NCBI RefSeq assembly: GCF_001261775.1
Contig: NZ_LN868538.1
Location: 620,001-684,000 of the forward strand
Direction: 5' to 3'
Length of the DNA: 64,000 nucleotides
From: Anaeromassilibacillus senegalensis
GTDB lineage: Bacteria; Bacillota; Clostridia; Oscillospirales; Acutalibacteraceae
Each line of letters begins with the position of its first letter. Within the stretch, counting starts at the first letter, position 1. The translations under genes and the position numbers were made by a program. Shown one piece after another: positions 44,277 to 52,205 of this stretch. Under the pieces are notes generated by a model, which did no database searches, had not been told where the DNA came from, and saw nothing but the letters and a program-made list of their open reading frames with translations.

Positions 44277-45333
44277 CGAGCAGATACCCCTTTAATGTAT
44301 AGTTGTAGTTGGAAGAATCCTCTCCACTCGTGGAATTGTCGTCGTACACAACCGTGATCTCGTCGCCCACATGGACCTTGCCCAGTGTGGAGAACGCATA
44401 CTGCATTTCCTCCGTGGTCAGGTTGTATCTGGTCCCGTCCACATAGACCGCAACGGGCGTCATGGAACTGGAATTATCATAGGCGATGCCGGTCACCGTG
44501 CCGCTGCTGCGGTTGTCCTGATAGACCCAGACGGTCCGGGTTTTTGTGCTGTAATAGACGATGTCGTCCGTATCCACGCTGTTGTAATCCTGGTTCTGGC
44601 CGACTTCGCCGTCAAAGATATAGGTTGCGTTTTTCTCGCTGAAGGGCAAAATCTTGCCGATGTCCTTGCTTTCCGTCACGCGAACCGGGCCGGTGATGTT
44701 GTTGTCCGCCAGCTTCATATAGTTAATCTCTCCGTCGCTGTCCAGCTCGCAGTCAAAGAGCTTCCCGTACATCGAGCCGTTCTTGGTATCCGCTTTCAGC
44801 ACGTTATACAGAAGATCCTTGCAGTTGGTCAGCGTCATGGCCGAATCCATATTTAAAAGAGAAAGCCCATCGTCCAATTCCTTTGCGTAATACATGGAGG
44901 TTCGCCCCGCCGTCTGGTCACCCGTAAAGTCTGCGTTTGTGTAGCCCAGCAGTGCCAGAACGCCGTAGACCGCCTCCCGCAGTTTAACCGGCTGGGTGGG
45001 TTTAAACGTACCATCCAGGTAGCCGGTCATCCAGCCCTGCGATGCCGCCAGATTGATCGCGGAGGCATAGGCGGTATCCGCGCCTACGTCGCTGAATTTT
45101 CGGTAAAATACGGCGCTGCCTGCTTTCCCTTTATAAGAAGAGGCGTTCAACAGCATCTGTGCAAATTCCCCGCGAGTGATATTGGAGGTTGTAACGATAG
45201 AATCCGTAAAGCCCAGAGAGGATACCACCTTATCCGACATATCGGTTACGGTGGCGCCGGCATAGGCCGGTATGGATGACGCCAGCATACTGACCGCCAG
45301 CAGCATGGATATGGTTTGTTTAAAGGATTTCAT
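44269..45333 (-). CDS. Secreted S-layer homology domain protein
   Basis: A 354-residue protein with a signal peptide (MKSFKQTISMLLAVSMLASS, cleavage after AYA), then two to three SLH-type repeats (ITRGEFAQMLLNASSYKGKA; YRKFSDVGADTAYASAINLA; GWMTGYLDGTFKPTQPVKLR) at about 40-180 and a beta-rich C-terminal half with a charged ending. SLH domains usually bind pyruvylated cell-wall polymers. It lies between the 39-residue membrane protein and the adaptor in the same operon, so it may be the cell-wall partner of the efflux pump; that is inference. Confidence 0.85.
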   Translation of the reverse strand: MKSFKQTISMLLAVSMLASSIPAYAGATVTDMSDKVVSSLGFTDSIVTTSNITRGEFAQMLLNASSYKGKAGSAVFYRKFSDVGADTAYASAINLAASQGWMTGYLDGTFKPTQPVKLREAVYGVLALLGYTNADFTGDQTAGRTSMYYAKELDDGLSLLNMDSAMTLTNCKDLLYNVLKADTKNGSMYGKLFDCELDSDGEINYMKLADNNITGPVRVTESKDIGKILPFSEKNATYIFDGEVGQNQDYNSVDTDDIVYYSTKTRTVWVYQDNRSSGTVTGIAYDNSSSMTPVAVYVDGTRYNLTTEEMQYAFSTLGKVHVGDEITVVYDDNSTSGEDSSNYNYTLKGYLLDD

Positions 45334-45374
45334 TTGATCACCTCATTGATTATTTCCGCACAGTTTTTCTGCGT

Positions 45375-45494
45375 TTATCCCGCGGCAAGCCACAGGGTTC
45401 CCAAAATACCTGCCGCCAGGACGACTGCACCGATGGCAGCGGACAGGACCGTCCATCGGTGCGCCGCCCAAAAAGCGGGAATGCGTTCTTTCAT
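45375..45494 (-). CDS. Small single-pass membrane protein (39 residues)
   Basis: A 39-residue open frame with a basic-aromatic N-terminus (MKERIPAFWAAHRW) and one hydrophobic helix (VLSAAIGAVVLAAGILGTLW) ending LAAG. A perfect GGAGGT lies six bases before the ATG, the strongest kind of ribosome site. It is placed between the operon promoter (-10 TATAAT at 45533-45538) and the SLH gene, 41 bases upstream of the latter. It may be a small subunit or regulator of the efflux pump, but nothing in the sequence tells its role. Confidence 0.65.
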   Translation of the reverse strand: MKERIPAFWAAHRWTVLSAAIGAVVLAAGILGTLWLAAG

Positions 45495-45532
45495 CCGCTC
45501 ACCTCCGTATCTCAGTCTTGTGTCCGGGTCTC

Positions 45533-45538
45533 ATTATA
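45533..45538 (-). promoter_or_regulatory. -10 box of the efflux operon
   Basis: TATAAT on the minus strand, 39 bases before the start of the 39-residue protein. The -35 region (GGTTCA at 17 bases) is poor, which fits control by an activator such as the divergent response regulator. Confidence 0.45.
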
Positions 45539-45614
45539 CGAGTCAAAGCTTAATTGAACCTGAAAAAACATCCGATTCACACAAGTTTAAGCCCCGCTTC
45601 ACACATCCATCACA

Positions 45615-45812
45615 CACCTCCGGTGAGGACGGCGCGGGCGGAAATTTAACTCAAATCGCATCCGCGCAAGGCCGCGACGGAAAACACCACCTCCGGTGGA
45701 GGTCGGCGCGGGCGGAAGTTTAACCTAAATCGCATCCGCGCAAGGCCGCGACGGAAAAGACTTGCTCCCGTGATTTTGTTAACCACAACTTTGGGAGCTT
45801 GTCTTTTCCGTC
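45615..45812. repeat. Direct repeat followed by a large palindrome
   Basis: Two 73-base units (from 45615 and 45688) share CACCTCCGGTG, GGCGCGGGCGGAA, TTTAAC and CGCATCCGCGCAAGGCCGCG. The second runs into a palindrome at 45750-45812: GACGGAAAAGAC-TT-GCTCCC against GGGAGC-TT-GTCTTTTCCGTC around a 23-base loop. It lies between divergent efflux and two-component promoters. No gene is seen in it. Confidence 0.75.
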
Positions 45813-45856
45813 CCGCACGAATATATTTGTTATTCGCAGCGCGGAAAAGGGCGGGC

Positions 45857-45890
45857 CGTGCCGACCGCAGGTCCGTGCTGACCGCAGGTC
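45857..45890. repeat. 17-bp tandem repeat upstream of the response regulator gene
   Basis: CGTGCCGACCGCAGGTC and CGTGCTGACCGCAGGTC are head to tail with one difference, 87 bases before the response regulator start. Tandem repeats with about helical spacing are common OmpR-family binding sites, so this may be an operator. Confidence 0.5.
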
Positions 45891-45976
45891 TTCAGGGAAT
45901 GTTCACGTGGTGGGCAGGGGGAGGTCACTTTGGCGCGGTAGGATAGAGCTATAAAATGGGATGGGAGGAACTTTTT

Positions 45977-46666
45977 ATGAAACTGCTCCTGATAGAAGAC
46001 GAAAAACCGCTGAGTGACGCGCTCTGCCAGATCCTCAGCAAAAAGCGGTGGGAGGTTGCCGCCGCATACGACGGGGAACAGGGCCTGGACGAAGCGCTCA
46101 CCGGCATTTACGATATGATCCTGCTGGACATCATGCTGCCCAAACTGGATGGACTTTCGCTTTTGCGCCAGCTGCGCGCCGCGTCGGTTTCCACACCGGT
46201 CCTGCTATTGACGGCAAAGGGGGAAGTCGGCGATAAAGTCCTGGGTTTGGACAGCGGTGCGGACGACTATCTGGCAAAGCCCTTCGCCACGGAGGAACTG
46301 CTCGCCCGTATCCGCGCCATGACGCGCCGCTATGGGGAAATCATCCCGGACTCCATCTTGCGGGCGGGTGACCTCGCGCTGGATCTTTCCAACTACACGC
46401 TGGAATGCGATGGGCAATCCGTTCAGCTGACCAACAAAGAATTTGAGATCATGAAGCAGTTCTTTCTGCGCCTGCACGGCATTGTCAACAAAGAGGAGCT
46501 TTTGACCAAACTGTGGGGCTTTGAAAACGCAGCGGCGGGCAATAACTTAGAAGTGTACATCTCTTTCCTGCGCAAAAAGATGGCCTATCTCGGCTCGCAC
46601 ATGCGCATCGCCTGTATCCGCAGTGTGGGCTACCGACTGGAGGAACCGCCATGTTCCGCAAACTGA
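45977..46666 (+). CDS. OmpR-family response regulator
   Basis: A 229-residue two-component regulator with a receiver domain (about 1-115; LLLIEDEKPLSDAL, phospho-Asp in MILLDIMLPKLDGL, Lys in DDYLAKPFATEEL) and a C-terminal winged helix (LTNKEFEIMKQFFLRLHG, VNKEELLTKLWGFE, IRSVGYRLEEP). GGAGG at 45963-45967 gives the ATG at 45977. The kinase gene overlaps its end by 16 bases. Divergent from the efflux operon, which it probably controls. Confidence 0.95.
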   Translation: MKLLLIEDEKPLSDALCQILSKKRWEVAAAYDGEQGLDEALTGIYDMILLDIMLPKLDGLSLLRQLRAASVSTPVLLLTAKGEVGDKVLGLDSGADDYLAKPFATEELLARIRAMTRRYGEIIPDSILRAGDLALDLSNYTLECDGQSVQLTNKEFEIMKQFFLRLHGIVNKEELLTKLWGFENAAAGNNLEVYISFLRKKMAYLGSHMRIACIRSVGYRLEEPPCSAN

Positions 46667-47844
46667 AATGGAAGCTGGTCCGCTTTAATATGGCCTTGCT
46701 CTCGCTGGTATTCGCGGCGATCTTTGCCGTAACGGCCGCTTTAATGATCGTCTCCAACCAGCGGCAGACAGATTTCATGCTGGACCGCGCCTTCCACATG
46801 CAGAACGGCCGCCGGGAACCGCCTCTCATGGGCGTGATCTCGGTTCGCCAGAACATCTTTGGAGAACTGGAAATCCTCAGCATGCCGCCGGACATCTCCA
46901 CGGAATTGGTGGAGGAGGCCGCCGGTATCGCCGCCCAATCCGACGGAGAACGCGGGGAATTCACAATGGACGGATACATCTTCGCCTATGCCCGGCAGGA
47001 AGACCGCTCCCGTATTGTCCTCCTGGACCAAACCAACCAGCGCACATTCCTGCGCAACACGCTGCTGATCCTGTTATGCGTCAGCGCCCTCAGCCTTTTG
47101 CTGCTGTTCGCCCTGAGCGTCCTGTTTGCCAACCGGACGGTCAAGCCCGTCCGGGATACCTTTGAACGGCAGAAAAATTTTGTCGCCGACGCCTCTCACG
47201 AGTTGAAAACGCCGCTGGCGATCCTGGGCGCCAACCTCTCCGTTGTTGAAGGAAATGCCGATGAGACGGTGCACGACCAGGCGCAGTGGCTTTCCGCCAT
47301 GCGGGTCCAGCTCGACCGCATGAGCGGGCTTGTCAACGACATGCTGACGCTGGCAAAGCTGGACCACGAGCAGGACGGCGAACCGCTTCGCCCGCTGGAC
47401 TTCAGCCGCCAGCTGACCGGCTGCCTGCTCTCTTTTGAGGCGGTCGCCTTTGAAAAAGAGGTGGAAATTCACTCGTATATTGAAGACGCCCTGACGGTTG
47501 CCGCCAATCCGGAAAAGCTTTCCCGCCTGATCTATATCCTGCTGGACAACGCTGTCAAGCACACGCCGCCGCGCGGCTGGATGGAAATCCGCCTGTACCG
47601 GGAAAAGAATCACGCCGTCCTGCGCGTGGAAAACTCCGGTGAAGAAATCCCGGCAGAAGCCCTTCCCCATGTATTCGACCGTTTTTATCGCGCGGACAGC
47701 GCCCGTACTCGGGAAACCGGCGGCTACGGCCTGGGCCTCGCCATTGCGAAGGCCATTGTGGAGGAAGTGCACGGAAAAATTCGCGCGGACAGCGGCAACG
47801 GACGCACGGTTTTTACCGCCGCATTACCGCTCGTCAACTTATAA
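46651..47844 (+). CDS. Sensor histidine kinase
   Basis: A 397-residue membrane kinase with two helices (about 13-35 and 130-155) around a sensor of about 95 residues outside the membrane. HisKA domain: phospho-His in FVADASHELKTPLAILGANL; HATPase_c: N box ILLDNAVKHTPPRGWMEIRL, G1 VFDRFYRADSARTRETGGYG and G2 GLGLAIAKAIVEEVHGKI. It partners the preceding response regulator, with overlapping reading frames. The gene pair lies opposite the MacAB-like operon, an arrangement common for peptide- or antibiotic-sensing systems. Confidence 0.95.
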   Translation: MFRKLKWKLVRFNMALLSLVFAAIFAVTAALMIVSNQRQTDFMLDRAFHMQNGRREPPLMGVISVRQNIFGELEILSMPPDISTELVEEAAGIAAQSDGERGEFTMDGYIFAYARQEDRSRIVLLDQTNQRTFLRNTLLILLCVSALSLLLLFALSVLFANRTVKPVRDTFERQKNFVADASHELKTPLAILGANLSVVEGNADETVHDQAQWLSAMRVQLDRMSGLVNDMLTLAKLDHEQDGEPLRPLDFSRQLTGCLLSFEAVAFEKEVEIHSYIEDALTVAANPEKLSRLIYILLDNAVKHTPPRGWMEIRLYREKNHAVLRVENSGEEIPAEALPHVFDRFYRADSARTRETGGYGLGLAIAKAIVEEVHGKIRADSGNGRTVFTAALPLVNL

Positions 47845-47849
47845 AAACA

Positions 47850-47895
47850 AAAAATCCCATTCAGAAACTTTTACAGCTTCCGAATGGGATTTTTT
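47850..47895. terminator. Bidirectional terminator
   Basis: AAAAATCCCATTC pairs with GAATGGGATTTTT around a 19-base loop, serving the histidine kinase gene and the opposing degV/acc operon. Confidence 0.88.
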
Positions 47896-47906
47896 ATCCT
47901 ACATGT

Positions 47907-48728
47907 TTACTCCGAAATCCATGAGACGCCGATTGCGTCCAAGCCGATGTTGACACCCAGGACCGGCCCCAGTGTGCCGCAGGTGATCGATGCATGCGGC
48001 AGCTTGGCACGCACCTTTTCCAGCAGTGCCGGCGCCGCCGTGCTGCCCAACGACTGAATCAGCACCTCAGAGGCGTTCTCCGGCACCTGGTCCGCCAGCG
48101 CCTGCATCTGCGCACTGCGCCCGCGCGCGGTCCCGCCGGACACCAGCGCCCCCTCGTCCTTATCCAGAAGCAGGATCGGGCGGATATTCAGGATGGTATT
48201 GACCGACTGGCGCACAACGCTGAGCCGCCCGCTCCGGCGCAGGGAATCCATACTGCTTACAGAGAAGGCCGTCCCCGTACGCTTGCGCATCTGCTTGACG
48301 CTGTCCGCGATGCTTTTCAGCGAAACCCCGCAGCGCGCCAGCTTCGCCGCCTGCTTGAGCAGTAGCGTCAACCCGCCCGCTGTGGTGCGGGAATCCACCA
48401 CCGCGATCCTCTGCGGCGCAACCGACAGTGCCGCGATGCTCGCACTGCTGTATGCGCCGCTCAGCCGTGAGGAAATCACCAGGCAGAGCGCCTCGTCCCC
48501 CCTGCCGACAATCTCCTGAAAAACTTTGGTAAAGTCAGAAACGGATGCCTGCGCCGTCGTACCGCTGTTCTGCGCCAGCAGCGCTTCAAAATTGCCGTTG
48601 CAGTCCGAAAAGCTCTCCAGATAGGACGTTCCGCCGATTGTGTAGTGCATCGGTACCAGACGGACGCCGAAAAGTTCCGCCTCCGCCCGCGTCATGCAGG
48701 CGGTGCTGTCTGTAATCAATGTAATCAT
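47907..48728 (-). CDS. DegV family fatty-acid-binding protein
   Basis: A 273-residue DegV/FakB protein that binds a fatty acid; FakB proteins hand fatty acids to the kinase FakA. Seen: TLITDSTACMTRAEAELFGV, VRLVPMHYTIGGTSYLESFS, DSRTTAGGLTLLLKQAAKLA and a C-terminal domain ending GPVLGVNIGLDAIGVSWISE. Its ATG overlaps the accA stop by four bases (ATGA), so it is translated with the fatty acid synthesis operon. FakA is not in the window. Confidence 0.9.
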   Translation of the reverse strand: MITLITDSTACMTRAEAELFGVRLVPMHYTIGGTSYLESFSDCNGNFEALLAQNSGTTAQASVSDFTKVFQEIVGRGDEALCLVISSRLSGAYSSASIAALSVAPQRIAVVDSRTTAGGLTLLLKQAAKLARCGVSLKSIADSVKQMRKRTGTAFSVSSMDSLRRSGRLSVVRQSVNTILNIRPILLLDKDEGALVSGGTARGRSAQMQALADQVPENASEVLIQSLGSTAAPALLEKVRAKLPHASITCGTLGPVLGVNIGLDAIGVSWISE

Positions 48729-49507
48729 AAGCCCTCCGCCCCCATTCTGCGGAATCGGTTGTAGCGCTTTTCCAGCAGCTCTTCCATTGGAAGCCTGCCG
48801 TTGCGGACCAGCGTATCATACAAATCCGCCTTCAAGATGCGGTACACCTCTTCAAAGTCATTGCGGCCCTCCGGAATGATCTTTTCAATCACGCCGAAGC
48901 GCAGCAGGTCCTCCGCTGTCATATGCAGGCAGGCCGCCGCCTCTTTAACCTTGGCGCTGTCCTTCCAGAGGATGCTCGCGCAGCCCTCCGGGGAAATGAC
49001 GGAATACACCGCGTTTTCCAGCATCCAGACTTCGTCCGCCACGGCGAGGCCCAGCGCGCCGCCGCTGCCGCCCTCCCCGACAAATACGGAGAGAACCGGC
49101 GTTTTCAGCGTCATCATTTCCATCAGGTTTTCCGCGATCGCCTGACCCTGGCCGCGCTCCTCCGCGGCGATGCCGCAGTATGCGCCGGCGGTATCCACAA
49201 AGCAGATCACCGGGCGGTGGAACTTCTCAGCCAGCTTCATCTGGCGCAGCGCTTTGCGGTAGCCCTCCGGATGCGCCATGCCGAAGTTGCGGAACAGCTT
49301 CTCCTTGGTGTCGTGCCCGCGCTCCAGGGCGACCACCGTCACCGGCATGCCGTTAAGCCGCGCGATCCCCGCAACAACGGCTTTATCGTCGCCAAAGCGG
49401 CGGTCGCCGTGCATCTCCATGAAATCGTCAAAGATATTGCGGATAAAATCCGTGCCGGTCGCACGGCCCTTCGCACGGGCCGCCTGTACTCTGTCAAATG
49501 CTTCCAA
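48725..49507 (-). CDS. accA: Acetyl-CoA carboxylase carboxyltransferase subunit alpha
   Basis: A 260-residue subunit that with AccD moves the carboxyl group from biotin to acetyl-CoA, giving malonyl-CoA. Seen: DDKAVVAGIARLNGMPVTVV, crotonase-fold oxyanion region CFVDTAGAYCGIAAEERGQG, and SVFVGEGGSGGALGLAVADE. The likely start is TTG at 49507, eight bases after AAGGAGG, inside the last codons of accD (14-base overlap). Without it the frame runs on without homology. The shorter form is normal for Firmicutes. Confidence 0.92.
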   Translation of the reverse strand: MEAFDRVQAARAKGRATGTDFIRNIFDDFMEMHGDRRFGDDKAVVAGIARLNGMPVTVVALERGHDTKEKLFRNFGMAHPEGYRKALRQMKLAEKFHRPVICFVDTAGAYCGIAAEERGQGQAIAENLMEMMTLKTPVLSVFVGEGGSGGALGLAVADEVWMLENAVYSVISPEGCASILWKDSAKVKEAAACLHMTAEDLLRFGVIEKIIPEGRNDFEEVYRILKADLYDTLVRNGRLPMEELLEKRYNRFRRMGAEGL

Positions 49508-50384
49508 GGTCCGCACCTCCTTCCGGGGCCGCACTGTGCAGGGCCAGCAGCTTTGCCAGCGCATCCTTTTGCACATTACGTTTGACCACCTGATCCACAA
49601 AGCCCTTTTCAAACAGGAATTCCGCGCGCTGGAAGCCCGCGGGAAGCTTCTGGCGGATGGTCTGCCGGATGACGCGCGGTCCCGCAAATCCGATCAGCGC
49701 GTCCGGCTCCGCCAGAATAATATCCGCCTCCATGGCGAAGCTGGCGGTCACGCCGCCGGTGGTCGGGTCCGTCAGCACCGCGATATACAGGTTGCCCGCG
49801 TCGCTGTGGCGCTTGACCGCGCCGCTTGTCTTGGCCATCTGCATCAGGGAGAGCGTCCCCTCCTGCATGCGCGCGCCGCCGGAAACCGTAAAGCCCACCA
49901 CGGGCAAGGAATGCGCCGTTGCATACTCAAACAGGCGGGTGATTTTCTCGCCCACCACGGTGCCCATGCTGCCCATCATAAAATACGGCTCCATCACAAA
50001 CAGGCAGCAGGGCATTCCGCCGATGCGCGCCGTGCCGCAGACGACGCCCTCTTTCTCCGCGCTGTCCAGATAGGCGTGTTTGAGCTTCTTCTCATAGTTG
50101 GGAAAGTCAATCAGGTTGCGGGACCGCATCCCCGCGTCGCGCTCCACAAAAGAGTCGTCGTCCGCAACCATACTGATGCGCTGGCGCGCGTTGACGCGGA
50201 AGTGGTGCCCGCACTTGGGGCAGATGTGAAAGTGCTCGTTCAGCTCGCCCGTAAACAGCATCGCCTTGCAGTTCGGGCAGGCGACACACATCTCATTGGG
50301 GATATCCGGCGCCGGAGATTTTGCGTATTTATCGTACGATTCCAGATCATTCTTCGGCTTCTTAAACATGTTTTTTGAAAGCAT
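49494..50384 (-). CDS. accD: Acetyl-CoA carboxylase carboxyltransferase subunit beta
   Basis: A 296-residue partner of AccA. It has the N-terminal zinc ribbon C-x2-C-x15-C-x2-C (CVACPNCKAMLF and HICPKCGHHFR) and a carboxyltransferase domain with GFTVSGGARMQEGTLSLMQM, VLTDPTTGGVTASFAMEADI and LIGFAGPRVIRQTIRQKLPA. The ATG at 50384 is three bases after the accC stop, with GAGGGG seven bases upstream. Confidence 0.95.
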   Translation of the reverse strand: MLSKNMFKKPKNDLESYDKYAKSPAPDIPNEMCVACPNCKAMLFTGELNEHFHICPKCGHHFRVNARQRISMVADDDSFVERDAGMRSRNLIDFPNYEKKLKHAYLDSAEKEGVVCGTARIGGMPCCLFVMEPYFMMGSMGTVVGEKITRLFEYATAHSLPVVGFTVSGGARMQEGTLSLMQMAKTSGAVKRHSDAGNLYIAVLTDPTTGGVTASFAMEADIILAEPDALIGFAGPRVIRQTIRQKLPAGFQRAEFLFEKGFVDQVVKRNVQKDALAKLLALHSAAPEGGADLGSI

Positions 50385-50387
50385 GTA

Positions 50388-51731
50388 TTATCCCCTCTTT
50401 TCCCGCAACTCCATGAAGTTGGTATAGTAGTCGCCCGACCGGAACGCCGGGTCGCTTAAAATATCCATGTGCAGCTCCGCGTTGTGATCCACGCCCTCCA
50501 CAACCAGCTCGCAGAGGGCCGCCTGCATCTTGCGGATGGCCTCTTCGCGCGTCGGCGCAAACACGACCAGCTTGCCGATCAGCGAATCGTAGAACGGCGG
50601 CACAACGTAGTCCTGGTACAGCGCCGTGTCGAACCGCACCCAGGGTCCGCCAGGAATGTGCAGCAGAGAAATTTTCCCACAGCTTGGGCGGAAGTTGAGG
50701 TCCGGATTTTCCGCGTTGATGCGGCATTCGATGGCGTGGCCGGACAACGCGACTTTCTCCTGCGTGAAGGCAAGCTGCATACCGGACGCCACGCGGATCT
50801 GCCATTTGACCAGGTCGATGCCGGAGACCATCTCCGTCACGGGATGCTCCACCTGCAATCGGGTGTTCATCTCCATAAAATAGAAGTTGCCGTCCCTGTC
50901 AAACAGGAACTCGATGGTTCCCACGCCGGTATACTTTGCGGCCCTCGCCGCTTTACAGGCCGCCTCCGTCATTTTGGCGCGCGTCTCCTGCGAAATCGCC
51001 GGGGACGGGCTCTCCTCGATCAGCTTCTGGTTTTTGCGCTGCACGGAGCATTCGCGCTCGCCCAAAGCGACAACGTTTCCCTGCTGGTCGCACAGCAACT
51101 GCATTTCAATATGCTTGGTGGGCGAAAGGTATTTTTCCAGATACACGCCGCCGTCGCCAAATGCCAGCAGCGCCTCCTGAGAAGCGGCGCGGAACGCCGT
51201 CTCAAACTCCTCCGGTTTCCGGACCAGGCGGATGCCCCTGCCGCCGCCGCCCGCCCGCGCCTTGACCAGCAGCGGGTAACCGACGCGGTCGGCCTCCTGC
51301 TTCGCTTTCTCCGGATCCTCCACCATATCGCAGCCGGGAATGACCGGCACGCCTGCGGCAATCATCGTTTTGCGGGCGGCGTCCTTGTCGCCCATCAGCG
51401 AGATAACTTCCGAAGACGGGCCGATAAACGTGATATGACATTCCTCACAGAGCGCGGCAAATTTCGCGTTTTCCGAGAGCAGGCCATAGCCCGGGTGGAT
51501 TGCGCCCGCACCGGTTGCCGCCGCCGCGGAAAGAATCGCCGTCATATTCAGGTAGCTGTCCTGCACCTGCGGGGGGCCAATGCAGATGCTCTCGTCCGCA
51601 AGGCTCACATGCAGCGCGTCGCGGTCCGCCTCTGAAAAGACTGCCACGGTCAGGATGCCCATTTCTTTACAGGCGCGGATGATGCGCACAGCGATTTCCC
51701 CGCGGTTGGCGATCAATATTTTTGAAAACAA
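50388..51731 (-). CDS. accC: Biotin carboxylase subunit of acetyl-CoA carboxylase
   Basis: A 447-residue ATP-grasp enzyme that carboxylates AccB-bound biotin. Seen: FSKILIANRGEIAVRIIRAC, GYGLLSENAKFAALCEE, the glycine-rich loop KARAGGGGRGIRLV, IEFLFDRDGNFYFMEMNTRL and QVEHPVTEMVSG, and catalytic Arg in AIECRINAENPDLNF. The likely start is TTG at 51731 (six bases after GAGGTG), giving the usual 'FxKILIANRGEIA' N-terminus; a GTG at 51740 would lie against the ribosome site. Confidence 0.95.
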   Translation of the reverse strand: MFSKILIANRGEIAVRIIRACKEMGILTVAVFSEADRDALHVSLADESICIGPPQVQDSYLNMTAILSAAAATGAGAIHPGYGLLSENAKFAALCEECHITFIGPSSEVISLMGDKDAARKTMIAAGVPVIPGCDMVEDPEKAKQEADRVGYPLLVKARAGGGGRGIRLVRKPEEFETAFRAASQEALLAFGDGGVYLEKYLSPTKHIEMQLLCDQQGNVVALGERECSVQRKNQKLIEESPSPAISQETRAKMTEAACKAARAAKYTGVGTIEFLFDRDGNFYFMEMNTRLQVEHPVTEMVSGIDLVKWQIRVASGMQLAFTQEKVALSGHAIECRINAENPDLNFRPSCGKISLLHIPGGPWVRFDTALYQDYVVPPFYDSLIGKLVVFAPTREEAIRKMQAALCELVVEGVDHNAELHMDILSDPAFRSGDYYTNFMELREKRG

Positions 51732-51768
51732 GGATTCCACCTCTTACTCTTCAAATTCGTTCAGAGCC

Positions 51769-52179
51769 TCAGGTCACGGCAAAGGAAAGCTCCGCCTTGA
51801 CCACCAGCGTGTCGTTTACAAAGCCCTCGCCCTGTGCAAAGTAAAACGGGCCGCGGTGCTTAACCGTGCTGCAGCGGAACACAATGGTGTCCCCCGGCTT
51901 GACCTGCCCCTTAAAACGCACCTTATCCAGCCCGCCGAATAGCGGCGTGTGGCCCTTTACGTCCTCCGCGAAGAGCACGCAGCAGGTCTGCGCCATCATC
52001 TCGCACTGGATCACGCCCGGCACCACGGGGTTCCCCGGAAAATGGCCCTGCAAAAACCACTCGTCGCCGCGCACGGTATATTTTCCCTCCGCCAGGTTTT
52101 CGCCGGTCAACGATGCCTCGTCGAGCAGCAGCATCGGTTCCCGGTGGGGGATAATCTGTTTCAATTCCTCTTTCGTCAT
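51769..52179 (-). CDS. fabZ: 3-hydroxyacyl-ACP dehydratase FabZ
   Basis: A 136-residue hot-dog-fold enzyme that dehydrates 3-hydroxyacyl-ACP. Seen: LKQIIPHREPMLLLDEAS, catalytic His in FLQGHFPGNPVVPGVIQCEM with the Glu of the same segment, and DKVRFKGQVKPGDTIVFRC. It lies between accB and accC as in streptococci and clostridia. Confidence 0.95.
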   Translation of the reverse strand: MTKEELKQIIPHREPMLLLDEASLTGENLAEGKYTVRGDEWFLQGHFPGNPVVPGVIQCEMMAQTCCVLFAEDVKGHTPLFGGLDKVRFKGQVKPGDTIVFRCSTVKHRGPFYFAQGEGFVNDTLVVKAELSFAVT

Positions 52180-52205
52180 GTGTAACGCCTCTTCTTCCCT
52201 GCCAA

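Noticed and set aside
42357..44357. Long plus-strand open frame opposite the adaptor gene
   Set aside because: It is antisense to a clear adaptor, has no family motif or ribosome site, and is a by-product of GC-rich codon use. Similar long antisense frames opposite the ROK, helicase, accC and fabK genes were left out for the same reason.
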